Below, piece by piece: positions 1-10,051 of a DNA stretch of 43,109 bases. Under the pieces are notes generated by a model. The model was given only the letters and a program-made list of their open reading frames with translations, did not search any database and was not told where the DNA came from. Each line of letters starts with the position of its first letter. Position 1 is the stretch's first letter. Made by a program: the position numbers and the translations under genes. The DNA comes from Acrasis kona (lineage: Eukaryota > Heterolobosea > Eutetramitea > Acrasida > Acrasidae), in NCBI GenBank assembly GCA_026419775.2, contig JAOPGA020000795.1, positions 1-43,109 on the forward strand. Direction: 5' to 3'.

Positions 1-304
1 TTTTTTTTTTTGAAGAGAACACACGTGTATATTACAATAAAGACTCTGTCAACTGGATCGCCTGCGGCGATTTGGATTTTTATCTAGAAATTAAGAGTTC
101 ACTTCACTAGTCGCTACCGCTCCGACAAAGTCAAACACTCTCTTCACCACAAGTCTCATAACCATCGCTCACTTCGTTCGCGATATTGTAGGAAACCCTG
201 CCAGACTCCTATTACCCAAATGGCAACTTACATTACAACCGAATCATTCCTGAGTTGATGATAGTTGACCGATTTTTGTAACTTTTTCACAAATAAAAAC
301 TCTG
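1..304. other. Non-coding AT-rich stretch at window start
   Basis: No convincing reading frame is visible. It opens with a run of eleven T. Around 164-184 there is a short inverted repeat (ATCGC / GCGAT around an 11-nt loop rich in TTCG). Its sequence style resembles the TTCGC-containing hairpins of the tandem repeat that follows, so the two may belong to the same repeat family. That link is an inference from similarity by eye. Confidence 0.4.
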
Positions 305-606
305 TAACGCGTCTGACGAGACTAGTTGTCTGCTAGTTGAAACAGAGGTCAGTTTTTGTTAATTGATTTGTTACTATACTGGCTCAGCGCTTCGCGCTTC
401 GCAAAAGAACGTTTAATGAAGGATCGCAGTCGTTGTGATTTATGAAACCCAACCCTAACGCGTCTGATGATGCAGGTAGCCTGCCTGTTGAAACAGAGGT
501 TGTTTTTATAATTGAGTTGTTACTATACTGGCTCAGCACTTCGTGCTTCGCAAAAGAATATGAAAGAAGGTCAACAGTCGTTATGATTTATGAAACCCAG
601 ACCCCA
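305..606. repeat. Two-copy direct tandem repeat, period about 150 bp, with an internal hairpin
   Basis: A unit starting TAACGCGTCTGA at 305 recurs at 456, and a unit end TATGAAACCCA at 441 recurs at 589, giving a period of 148-151 bp. Shared blocks include GTTGAAACAGAGGT, TTGTTACTATACTGGCTCAGC and CTTCGCAAAAGAA. Each unit carries a short perfect hairpin with a TTC loop: AGCGC/GCGCT at 386-398 and AGCAC/GTGCT at 535-547. The two hairpins differ by one paired change, so the stem is kept. A 78-codon open frame at 442-678 lies inside the repeat and is probably chance. Confidence 0.75.
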
Positions 607-751
607 TCCATTACAATATTTCCATATTTGGGCATTCCGGAACTCTGCATGGTTATGGTTTTTCCAAACCCAAACTGAGTACTAAACTAGTAATATAACA
701 ATAAAACACATGTTATAAGTTCAAGATGACATTTTCTATATTTTACATGTT

Positions 752-1156
752 ATGTTACAAAAACAAAATTCAAGACCAAATTTATTTTTTAAAGTAAAGT
801 GTGTCATGACTAGTGCAGGTTACGATTTGACAAGACTATTCTTCGTAAGTGAAGGAACGTTGGGAATGATCTGCGAAGCAACCGTTCGTTTGTTTGGAAT
901 TCCAGAAGCTATCAGCGCCACTCGATGTACAAGTGCTGCGAGCGCAACTATGGATCTAATTCAACTAGGCGTACCCGTCGCACGCGTAGAGGTCATGGAT
1001 TCTTTGTGCGTCCGCGCGGTTAACTCTTACAACAAAACAAACAATTCAGTTCAAGAGCATGCAAAATTGGCGCAGGAAGTGTGTATTGAACATGGCGGGA
1101 GTGCTTTTGAATGGACTTCGGATCCTTCCGAACGTGCGTTAAATGTGCTAACATAA
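752..1156 (+). pseudogene. Internal fragment of FAD-linked D-lactate dehydrogenase (LDHD/GlcD family)
   Basis: From about residue 22 the frame matches the middle of FAD-linked D-lactate dehydrogenases. It shows SAGYDLTRLF, then SEGTLGMICEATVRLF, then GVPVARVEVMD, and later a helix ending EHGGSAFEW. The intact family has about 450-550 residues, with an N-terminal FAD-binding PCMH half and a C-terminal cap domain. Here the whole FAD half is missing. About 15-20 residues that normally carry the LFLEFHG strand are absent between NSYNKTN and SVQEHAK, and the frame stops soon after. No GT..AG intron was seen that would repair it. The sequence therefore looks like a decayed or translocated copy, next to repeat DNA. 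It could be expressed as a short peptide, but it cannot be an active flavoenzyme. Confidence 0.65.
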
Positions 1157-1699
1157 TTATCCGACAGGAAGCAAAGGTCGAAGGGCGCTAGTTCTTGATC
1201 GTTGATGAACTTCTCTAATTCTTTCTCTTCAGGGAATAATTCACTCAAGGCGTTCACTGATGTGATCTTCGATACTATTCCAAAAGGCATAGAGTTCTAA
1301 TAGTGTAGCCATTCTTCTGTTTCAAAACGTAAAAATGTGAAGAGTTCGGTCTGAGTACTAAAGTAAGAAGTAAGTGACCAGAACAATCTTTTATTTCGCA
1401 TTGTGTTAAAAGTGAATTCCGAGTATTGATCCTCAAATATGTTGTTGAAGATTCAACGAGTATTCAAAGTTCAAAGATCAATTAAATGACCCATTCATTA
1501 ATTTTCCCCAAGCAGTGAATTTTCTCCACTCGATGTTCTATTTTCCACTGACAAAGACAAGAACGATCCAAAGGAAAAGATAAAATGAGACTCGAGTTAT
1601 TCAAATTTATTGTTACATTTAAATTAGGTGTGAGTTCGACTTTTTGAACATTCAAACAGCACAACAAAATAATTTTTCAAACACAACATCAGACATGGT
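1157..1699. other. Intergenic region, no clear gene
   Basis: This is AT-rich DNA between the dehydrogenase fragment and the 3' end of the adenylyl cyclase gene. A minus-strand frame at 1290-1150 reads plausibly (a charged helix around PEEKELEKFINDQE) but then runs into the antisense of the dehydrogenase fragment. It may be another gene scrap. No family was recognised. Confidence 0.35.
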
Positions 1700-4600
1700 T
1701 TAAGCTTTATATTTACTTCCCGAGCTTGTCACACTATCCAAATCTTGTTTATCAAATATTGATTGTGTTAAAGATTTGACACTTGTACCATCATCACCAT
1801 CACTTGATTTCAAAATCTTGTAAGCGTTTCTAATGTCCAAATTGCTGTGGTCAACTTGATGAGCATTTAATTGCAAAACGCTCTTAATGTTATTTTTGGT
1901 TTTTCTACTCTTAATAAAATTGTAGTACCCGCACAACGTTCGCAATTGGTACATTCTTGCGCCCAATTTGGCACTCAACGAGATTCCAAATTCAAACAAA
2001 TCCTTGATCTTTTTTGTGGTCAACTTGTCTTGAGCAGTTGGAGATGTATTGGGAGTAGTCGAGCTCGACAACAATCTCCTCCCATGAATCAACAACTCTG
2101 CTTTGATTCGATAACAATCCAAATTGAAATTAATCACATGGTTCATGTTGATTAACAAATCACATAATTCGATGCCGGCATCAATTAGATTGGAATCAGT
2201 GGCCACGTTTAACAATGGATGTTCCAATCGATATAAAATCACGTTACAAAGTAGCACGTGGCACGATATATCCAACGAATCTGCATGCTGTTCGTCTTGT
2301 GATGATAACGATTTACAAATTTTCAATAATTGATCGTCCACTTGAAATTCATCAATCACATTTCCATCTTGTCCATCTTGAATTAATCTCAACACGTCAC
2401 AAATCGATCGAATGGGTTCGAATTCGCGAATGGTTTTGATGCAATCCGTTCCGCCCATTTCGTTCAAAATTTGATCCATCTGATTCGAACATTCACAAAT
2501 GGCATTGTAATCCAATTTCAAAGCCAAAAAATAAATGTTTTTTAACCTACCAAATATAAAACTAGGAAGGTGATGATCCTTCATGTGAAATCCATATCGA
2601 TTCGAATCATGAATCATTTTTTCGGACGTGTTCAAATTACAAAGTATGTATTGAACCATGGCGCCTTGAAACGACAAGAATATCACGTCGTTGACGAACC
2701 ATAATTTAAACGTACTGGCATGTAAATGTAAATTTGGATCTCGATAATAATTCATGAGCGCATTTTGAATTTGAATGGAAGATTGTTCGAATCGACCGTT
2801 GCTGAAATGAAGTAATGCACAATTGGAATGTGCAGAAATCAAATCATGAGTCGATCCATATGATTTGGTGCCATCGATTAATGCGTTACATTCTTGTTGC
2901 AAAATGATGGAATCGGTGTTGGATGATTTTCGATTGGTCACGTTGTAATTGTAGGAGTGATAAAATTCGGAATTGTAAATCTCGTAGTACTGAACGTGAT
3001 CCACGCTACATAATAGCTTTGCGGATCTGATTAGATTTAATTTACTGATGCACATTTGACCAACGTATAAATTGAATATTTTGTAATACGAAATTCCTTT
3101 TTTGGATTTCCAAATGGTTGACTCGCTTTGGGAATGTGAATTCTTTCTGACCATATAATCATAAATAAAGGACGATTGTTGCAAGCAATGTAACATGGCT
3201 CCGTATTGTTGACTTTGATTATATAATTCACACGATGCATGGATCACATTAATTGCAACGTCAGCATCCTCCAATAAATGTACTTGTTGGGAACGTTCCT
3301 CGTTATCGAACTTCTTGGATTCCAAATATTGATAGGCCAATAAAAAGTGACGAGCGGCTTCGTGTATAACGGACTCTACGAACGAAAATAAATGTTTTTC
3401 CAAATGATTGTTGATGTAGTGCATCAATTGTTGAAAATCTTGATCGAAGCGTATCACGTGCGAAAGTTCTTCCACTAGGTAGGTACACGCCGAACAGTGA
3501 ATGTCGAATCGTTGTGCATCAATCAACATGTTGAATGCACATTCTCTGGTGCTTTCGTTGTAGAGGTGATAATAGGTGGATCTTTCGGATAGTGGAGAGG
3601 TGCTGGTTGATAAATATTTTTGGTCAACCAACTCGTCCACATGTTTTTTCAAATGTTTTTTGGCGTCGCTTTCTGGAAATACTGATTGGATGAAATCAAA
3701 CGTGAAGGATCTCAATACGGCTGCTACTTTGATGACTAGGTTCATGTTGGTGTCCATTTGGTCAATCATCTTTTGAATGGATGGAGAAATGATTGGAATG
3801 TAAATGTTTTTGGGATCCACGTCGATCGATAAGTGAACCATGCCGCGTACGCGGATCGATAGTTTTTTGTTTTTCAAATACTTTGTAATGTGGTTGACCA
3901 TCTGCGGATTGCCATGATTGCTTCTTTCATAAATTATGTTGGATAATTGATCCGATAATCTCTCCGATTGCAAGATGTGGTTTGCCATTTGATTCATTTG
4001 TGTTCGATCCAGATGAGTTAATGTGATGGTTGACACCGAGTGAGATTTAACGTAACGAATGGCTCTGCTGTCGGATTGCTCATCGATGGTAAATACGAAC
4101 ATGATCTTTTTGAAATGAATGTTTGCTTGAATGTATTTGCTCATCTCCACAAGAATGTCTTGAGTATGCTTATCGAAATTATCAAAGTTATTGCACAGTA
4201 GAATCCAATTTTCTTTGGAGGCGAAAAGAATCCTTCCCACGTGTAAAAATGCAAACTCCACCATTTTTTCATAACGCTCTTCTGCAGCCATGCTCTTCAC
4301 GATCGGCGTTTCTTCAAAATCAACTTGATAAGGTAAGTTGAGCAGAGGCAGTAACTGGATTTCGTGGTCACCTCTCATCATGCTAGTCAGCAAACTCTTT
4401 TTGACCGCAACTGGTAACTTGGCAGCCAATTCATTTGCCATCTTGAAAAGTGCTGCATTGTCCGTTACTTTGTTTGCAGCGGGTGGGGTGGAGGTACCGG
4501 CAGATGGAGATTCGGTGCTGGATGGAGGTGATGATGCTGTCGCGGATTGAGCTGCTGCCGCAGCGGCTTTTTGTTTCATCATGTCGCCGTAGGCTTTGAG

Positions 4601-6485
4601 CAGTACAAGATCAAGAGGACCACGGAATGTAGAAAATGGTTTGATCTTGTCATCCTCCTGGACCACTATTTTCACGTCAATAAAATTAGAGTCGCTTACT
4701 GAATTCACAAAGGTATTCTTACCACACCCCACTGGCGCTTGTACAAGTACGAGATGATGATGAGCCTCAGTGCTCTTTAATAAATCGCTTCTGAGGTTCA
4801 AGTATTGTGATTTCTGTTTTTCGACGCCGAATAATTTTCCATCAGAGTCGCTTCCTTGTTTTTCAAAAGTCATAAGTAATGAATCGTTTTCACTTAGTAC
4901 CCTTCGTACGTAAACGGGCAATTCTTTACCCTTCAAAGAGATGGAGTCTAACATTTCGCTGTCGAATCGATCCCTACATATTGTGTATGTTTGTTCGTCG
5001 CACAATATTTCTTTGTTGGCCATCATAGCTAATCTAGCAGCTAGATTAACAGCATCTACAAGATTAAAAAATTGAAATGAAAAAGTACTCACCTCCCATG
5101 AATGAGAAATCCTTTCTGCTGTCACTTCCAACACTACCGACGTAGCACTTGCCTGAGGATACACCAGCACCCCATTCTACATTGGACCAGTTCGGATCCT
5201 CATCCATAACCTTTTTTTGGCTTAGACATTCACTCAATGTTCGATATGAATCGTTGTCGTGGTACGTTGGATGTCCGAATGAAAATATCAACACAATACC
5301 CTTGTCATCATTTAAAAAGTTTACAAAACTGCCCTCTAGTTGAGCCAAAGTTTTTTGCATTCTCATTATCAGATCATGCAGTGCCAGTAGTGTTGTAATG
5401 TGACCATCTCTGCTTCTAAAAGAGAAGTAAGCTATAGTTACCGGCTTGATATTGGATATGAATTTGCTTTGTCTGCTGTCAATTTTGGTCAATACGAAAG
5501 GATCTAAAAATCCCCTCAATGCTTCACTTATATTTTCTTCTATAGTAAATGAACAGACGGGCTGGTTTTTTGTTGGCTTTTTAATTTTGAGTAGCAATGC
5601 ATCGGTACCAATCATCTTCACTTTGATGAAGGTTTTTAAAAGTTGATATGCCTTTGCAGAAACTACTAATTGCCCTTTTTTACTATTAAACATCGCACTT
5701 GAAAGTTGGGTGATGGCGTCTCCAATTGTAATTGCGATCCAGGTACCATTGTATCCTCCAACAATCATTGTTTTTAGTTCGCCTGCACCTACTGCACAAT
5801 GAACCGACAACTTGACAGAGCTGGATATTTGATAATTATTCAACCCAGATGTTATTATTTGATTTCCACACTCTACTGCCCTCCTAGTTAAATCTGTCAA
5901 AGCAGTTTTTTCGTCTATCGCGAGCTCTGTCTCGTTATACCTACGGAAAACACATATCAAAGCATCTCCTGCAAACCGAAGCACATCTCCACCATGTGCG
6001 TGTATAAAGTCGATTAAATGTGTAAAGTAGGTGTTCAAATATTTTGTTAGAAGCTCTGCACCGTTTTTGTTTTTGGCTAGCATCTACGTTTGTTATTTTC
6101 ATGCAACATTTCGAACGTACTTCTGTTAGAGCAGTGAATCCACTCACATCTGCGATTAAATTAAGCTGATGAAAATTAATTTTATAAACTCACCCACAAA
6201 AAGAATGCTTCCTGAAAACGTATCAATGCTAGGCTCCGTAATAGGTTTGTTTTCAAGAAGCTTTCGTAGTATAGATTGTGGTATATAGCTAGCATATTCT
6301 CTTATTTGGTGTCCCTTTTCATCAGACATATTGCTACTACTCCTGTACCGAACAACATCTTTCATTGCATTATTCAAATCGCTGTGGTCGTATACGGCAA
6401 ACACCTCATCGCTTCCCGATTGTATGTTACCATTTGAATCAAAGGTTAGCGGTACAACTGTATTCTTACATGGGACACAACCCAT
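1700..6485 (-). CDS. Soluble adenylyl cyclase (ADCY10-like), 4 exons
   Basis: Exons are 6485-6194, 6149-6121, 6083-5093 and 5055-1700, giving 1555 residues; the introns are 44, 37 and 37 nt. Human ADCY10 is about 1610 residues with the same order of domains. The first class III cyclase domain has ILFVDVSGFTALTE and GGDVLRFAGDALI, with metal-binding aspartates at about D98 and D147. The second, degenerate domain has DDKGIVLIFSFG and ends in FMGDAVNLAARL, which keeps the Asn and Arg of the active site. A P-loop ATPase follows (APVGCGKNT, about residue 545), then a long helical TPR-like C-terminal half. The enzyme makes cAMP from ATP, and in animals it responds to bicarbonate and calcium. The position matching human Lys95 appears to be Arg143. 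The N terminus, MGCVPCK, is a myristoylation/palmitoylation-type signal, so membrane attachment is likely. The residues from about 605 to 645 are Ala/Ser/Pro-rich low complexity. Confidence 0.9.
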
Positions 6486-7216
6486 CGTCTTTTTTTCTAA
6501 AAATGTATCAATGCTTCCAATTTTAATGAAATATTAGAGTGGCAAAATCTACAGTTTTTGTCGTTAATAAACGCAATAAACCCATCACATTATTAACCTA
6601 ATGTGAAAATTCAAGTAACACCAATTAGCATAATACAAAATGTGATACAAGTAGTTGCACTTTGCAAAGAATCACTGCAATTACAAAAGGCTTTATTTAC
6701 AAAGTACAACAGAAACAAAAGGACTGAACTGCTAGTAGTATGCGTTGGGAACATTGTTAATTGAAAGGTGCGTCATTAGTGTCGAGTTTGAGACCCGCGA
6801 GATGCAAAACAATATTTTGACCACGCATCGTTATTATGAGAGACGCAAATATCAAAAATATTGGGGCACGGCATGCATCACGCGGGTCACAAAATCAGGT
6901 CTAACATTTTAAAAATCAACTTTATTCTACTCTAAAAAATTTCTCAAAACACAACACAAGCTTGCTAGAGAAGTTCCAAACTAAACAATTTCGATGGTGG
7001 ATCATTTGAGAAGTAGTAATCGAGATAGAGGATGCCAGAGGGAGGGAACAACATACATTTAAAGATTTCAATACTTACAAAAAAATAAAACCTGAAACGT
7101 TTCATAATCTTTCTATGACTATAAACTCCTCCTAAATTACTTTCTCATTTATCATGTTAACAAGAGAACAAAAACTAAGAACAGAACATTTGTTGGTTTA
7201 TTATTTAAAAAACACT
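6486..7216. other. Intergenic region with a long-armed inverted repeat
   Basis: No gene was found in 731 bp. It must hold the cyclase promoter and the 3' region of the monooxygenase. The one structured element is an inverted repeat: GACCCGCGAGATGCA at 6792-6806 pairs with 6874-6888, with one mismatch in 15, across a 67-nt spacer. It sits in a locally GC-richer patch. Confidence 0.4.
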
Positions 7217-8413
7217 TTATTTATAAATTGGCAACTTGATGTCTTTACTCGAGTCAAGTACTGGTGGAGCTAATCTACTAAACCAACCAAATATTCCGCT
7301 TCTCATCGCATAATTAACCAGAACAATAGTCTTATTAAAGAACCAAACACCAACAGAAGATTGAGGACACCCAACACTTACGGACTGCACTTTATTAACA
7401 TACGGACGAATAATTTTCTCATATGACTCGAAGGCATCTTTATGATTTTCTTTCGTGGCTAGTTCTCCAGCCAACACGTAAGCTCCAGTTATAGCCAGAC
7501 TCGTTCCCATGCCGCTAAAAGGAGAAGGACAGTACGCTGCATCTCCTATTAACACAGTTCTACCACTGTGATAATGTGGTAACTTGACTTGAGCTACCGT
7601 TTGTAAATAAAAATCAGTTGACTCGTGCATAGCTTTCAAAAGACGAGTTGTTTCCCAACCAGCGTCTTGAAAAATCTTTTGAATTTCTTGTTTTTGTGAT
7701 GCAACATCGAGTTTTTCGAGTCCATTTGGTTTACAACTAATCATGAATAATGCTCTGGAGCTCTTTTGTTTACCATCTGGTCTCAGCCATATGGCTCTTC
7801 CTTTGGGTGCATTGAACCAACGTGAATAGGTGCCATCTGCTGGTTCGTATGGGACTGTGAAATAACAACAGTATAGGCCGAGGGGATGGAATGAGGAATC
7901 TTCTTTTCCGAAGGTGAGCCGACGAACTTTCGAGCTTTGGCCATCTGCACCTACGATCACATCAAAATTTCGTTTGATGCCGCTGTTGAATGTGATTTGA
8001 ACGTTTTCATCATTGTCTTGGATGGAGGAGATGTAATCGTCGAAAATGTATTCCACATTATTCTTTGTGGATTCGTACAGGGTGTTGACAAGTTCTCCTC
8101 GTATTAGTTCAATGTCAGACGTGAATCCTCTTCCTTGTGTTAAATGAACGGGGAAAGAAGCTATAATGCTGTTGTTGGAATCAACGAAATTAGTTCCCTC
8201 CTCTTTTGTTGTTCTGCTCCTGACGTGTTCTTCGAGTTCCATCTGTTTCGTGACCTCTAGGCCGGATCCGCGAATGTCCAACATTTGTCCTTGTGTTCGT
8301 AGTTGCTTTGACCTTTCAATAATTGTTGGTCTTAAACCATAACGAGAGAGCCAAAAACCGAGAACGGGTCCTGCTATTCCAGCACCTGATATCAACACGC
8401 TCTTGTTCTTCAT
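7217..8413 (-). CDS. FAD-dependent monooxygenase (class A flavoprotein hydroxylase)
   Basis: This is a single exon of 398 residues, the normal size for the family. The Rossmann FAD site GAGIAGPVLGFWLSRYG is near residue 10, followed by an acidic/basic helix end (TIIER). The DG motif is VGADGQSSKVR (about residue 155), and the GD motif is LIGDAAYCPSPFSGMGTS (about residue 285). Such enzymes use NAD(P)H and oxygen to hydroxylate small aromatic or polyketide-type substrates; the substrate here cannot be told. The ATG at 8413 is preferred because the open frame upstream begins at a non-ATG codon, and this start puts the FAD motif in its usual place. The closest-looking relatives are bacterial and fungal (TetX/PhzS-like). 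It has no intron while several neighbours do, so horizontal transfer is possible but unproven. Confidence 0.85.
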   Translation of the reverse strand: MKNKSVLISGAGIAGPVLGFWLSRYGLRPTIIERSKQLRTQGQMLDIRGSGLEVTKQMELEEHVRSRTTKEEGTNFVDSNNSIIASFPVHLTQGRGFTSDIELIRGELVNTLYESTKNNVEYIFDDYISSIQDNDENVQITFNSGIKRNFDVIVGADGQSSKVRRLTFGKEDSSFHPLGLYCCYFTVPYEPADGTYSRWFNAPKGRAIWLRPDGKQKSSRALFMISCKPNGLEKLDVASQKQEIQKIFQDAGWETTRLLKAMHESTDFYLQTVAQVKLPHYHSGRTVLIGDAAYCPSPFSGMGTSLAITGAYVLAGELATKENHKDAFESYEKIIRPYVNKVQSVSVGCPQSSVGVWFFNKTIVLVNYAMRSGIFGWFSRLAPPVLDSSKDIKLPIYK

Positions 8414-9032
8414 GTAAACAATTTGGATAAAAAATACCAATGCCTTTCAAATTAATGGTCACATAATCCGACGTCGGCGACATTCCGACATGAGTCCATT
8501 ACTAGATGTTTCTTTTACAAAATATTTTACAACAATCTCTCTTCTGAGGAAGGAAAAGTCAATCTAGAACTCATGAGATGTTGTGCAATTTGGGAAGGAT
8601 TTCGTTTCAGACTATCGCTGCGTTAAACTATCATGGGATCAACCTCACCCATATCTAAAAGAAATAAAAGTTTATCTGGGAAATATCTGCCCTCTCACCC
8701 ATTCAAAACCTAATCAAAATATATGGGCTTATTAGTCGAATCGGTCTGATCCAAGGGTAGAATGGCGAGGTAGAATTGGTAGACTTGAAGGTGGCATCTT
8801 CATATAAACAAAGAAAGAGGACCCCTATAACAGTATAATTTTGGAAGGGAATATTAAACAAGAATACGGGGTCCTAAAAGGCGTGTTATCGGAAAAATAT
8901 GAACCTTCCCAAAAAGTTAACATGCTAATGTTGTGTCACCTTCGTGGCTGTACGGAGGTTTGAAATTTTTTACAAAAACCTTCTATTCTTTATTTGAAGA
9001 TGTGTCACGATCAAAAAAGAATATAAAACAAC
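8414..9032. other. Intergenic region with coding-like relics
   Basis: No intact gene is visible. On the plus strand, segments between about 8505 and 8960 read like protein in changing frames, for example LSSEEGKVNLELMRCCAIWE near 8535-8600 and KEDPYNSIILEGNIKQEYGV near 8815-8875, but stop codons interrupt them. They may be remains of a dead gene. No family was recognised. Confidence 0.3.
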
Positions 9033-9545
9033 ATGCAACCGTCAGAGGACAACAAGAAGAAGTTCATCAAGGGGTCATTATACCTTGGAATTCAGCTTAT
9101 GTACATACCATTCATCTTCTGGTTCATTGAGCTATCTCAAAACATGCTCACCCAGAAGGTGACAGGAGATTACGGTTGGTACTATCCTGACTCTCCATAC
9201 AACTGGTTCTCTTTTCAATCTGTATTTTCATGGGGAGTTTTGTGCATCGTGTTCTGGAACGTGTGGTGGTGGGTGTTGCTTGCCGTCAGAGTAAACTTTT
9301 GGATCAAGATGCTGATTACTACAGTCATTGGATGGGTTACGGAGTACTGTTTGGGGTATGTTGCTGCTCAAATTCTAGGTCACCCTATGCAAATCTGGCA
9401 CAATTCTCCACTGATTTATGTCTCTTACTTTGCTATCGTGTGGTGGTTCCAGAACAGCATGATTTATTACCTTCTAGTGATCAAAATTCCAACGGCCTTA
9501 TATGATTCATTTATCGATTCAGAAGACCATGTAATAACAAAATAA
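9033..9545 (+). CDS. Hypothetical four-helix membrane protein
   Basis: A 170-residue product with four strongly hydrophobic, tryptophan-rich segments: roughly residues 14-33, 60-84, 88-112 and 124-150. A short hydrophilic N terminus with KKK precedes them, and an acidic tail follows. The third segment ends in VTEYCLGYVAAQILGHP. I do not recognise the family and no catalytic motif stands out. The start is the ATG followed by QPSEDNKKKF; an overlapping frame just upstream is not hydrophobic and is probably untranslated leader. A stop and TAAATAAA-like AT-rich DNA follow. It is probably an integral protein of an internal or plasma membrane. Confidence 0.65.
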   Translation: MQPSEDNKKKFIKGSLYLGIQLMYIPFIFWFIELSQNMLTQKVTGDYGWYYPDSPYNWFSFQSVFSWGVLCIVFWNVWWWVLLAVRVNFWIKMLITTVIGWVTEYCLGYVAAQILGHPMQIWHNSPLIYVSYFAIVWWFQNSMIYYLLVIKIPTALYDSFIDSEDHVITK

Positions 9546-10051
9546 ATAAACATTCAAAATTAATTCAAAATAATTTGATTGCTCTTTTATGACGTTAACG
9601 CTTCTTCATACTTGTAATTGCTCTCACGTTTGGTATTGAATGTGCTTTTAAGCTAGTGATGAGAATAGGTTCGTTGTAAAAGTTGATCAATAGTATAGGT
9701 CTAAAGATGAGCAAGTTCTACTGATATTTATTGAATACAACGATTTTTTTATTCTTGAGTTGTGGAGGACAATAGATAAGATTGGAGCGTTACGTTCTGG
9801 TTAGTCTGAGAAGCCTGCTAGCAAATGCCAATAAGGCTCCAGTGATCACCTTCTTTAAAATGCATGATGATTCCTCCGTCTTGATGACCCATTATCTTTA
9901 TACCAAACAGCTTAAGATTACAGTATAAATTCCTTTTGAACATGGATGTATGTGGTACCAATATTGACAATCGTAAAAAAGAGTTTTTAACGATATTTGA
10001 CATGTTGCATGGAAGTCCTTTTTTGCTTCACTCAACTACGGAAAAAGGAAG
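9546..10051. other. Intergenic region, possible minus-strand coding scrap
   Basis: This region holds the promoter of the gene at 10052. A 61-codon minus-strand frame at 10003-9818 ends in a protein-like stretch, FGIKIMGHQDGGIIMHFK, followed by a stop. No partner exon or family was found, so it is not called a gene. Confidence 0.3.

Noticed and set aside
442-678. 78-codon open frame in the tandem repeat
   Set aside because: It lies within repeat DNA, has no protein-like pattern and no partner exon.
9818-10003. Minus-strand 61-codon frame
   Set aside because: The end looks protein-like, but it is isolated and of no known family, so it is noted only in the intergenic entry.
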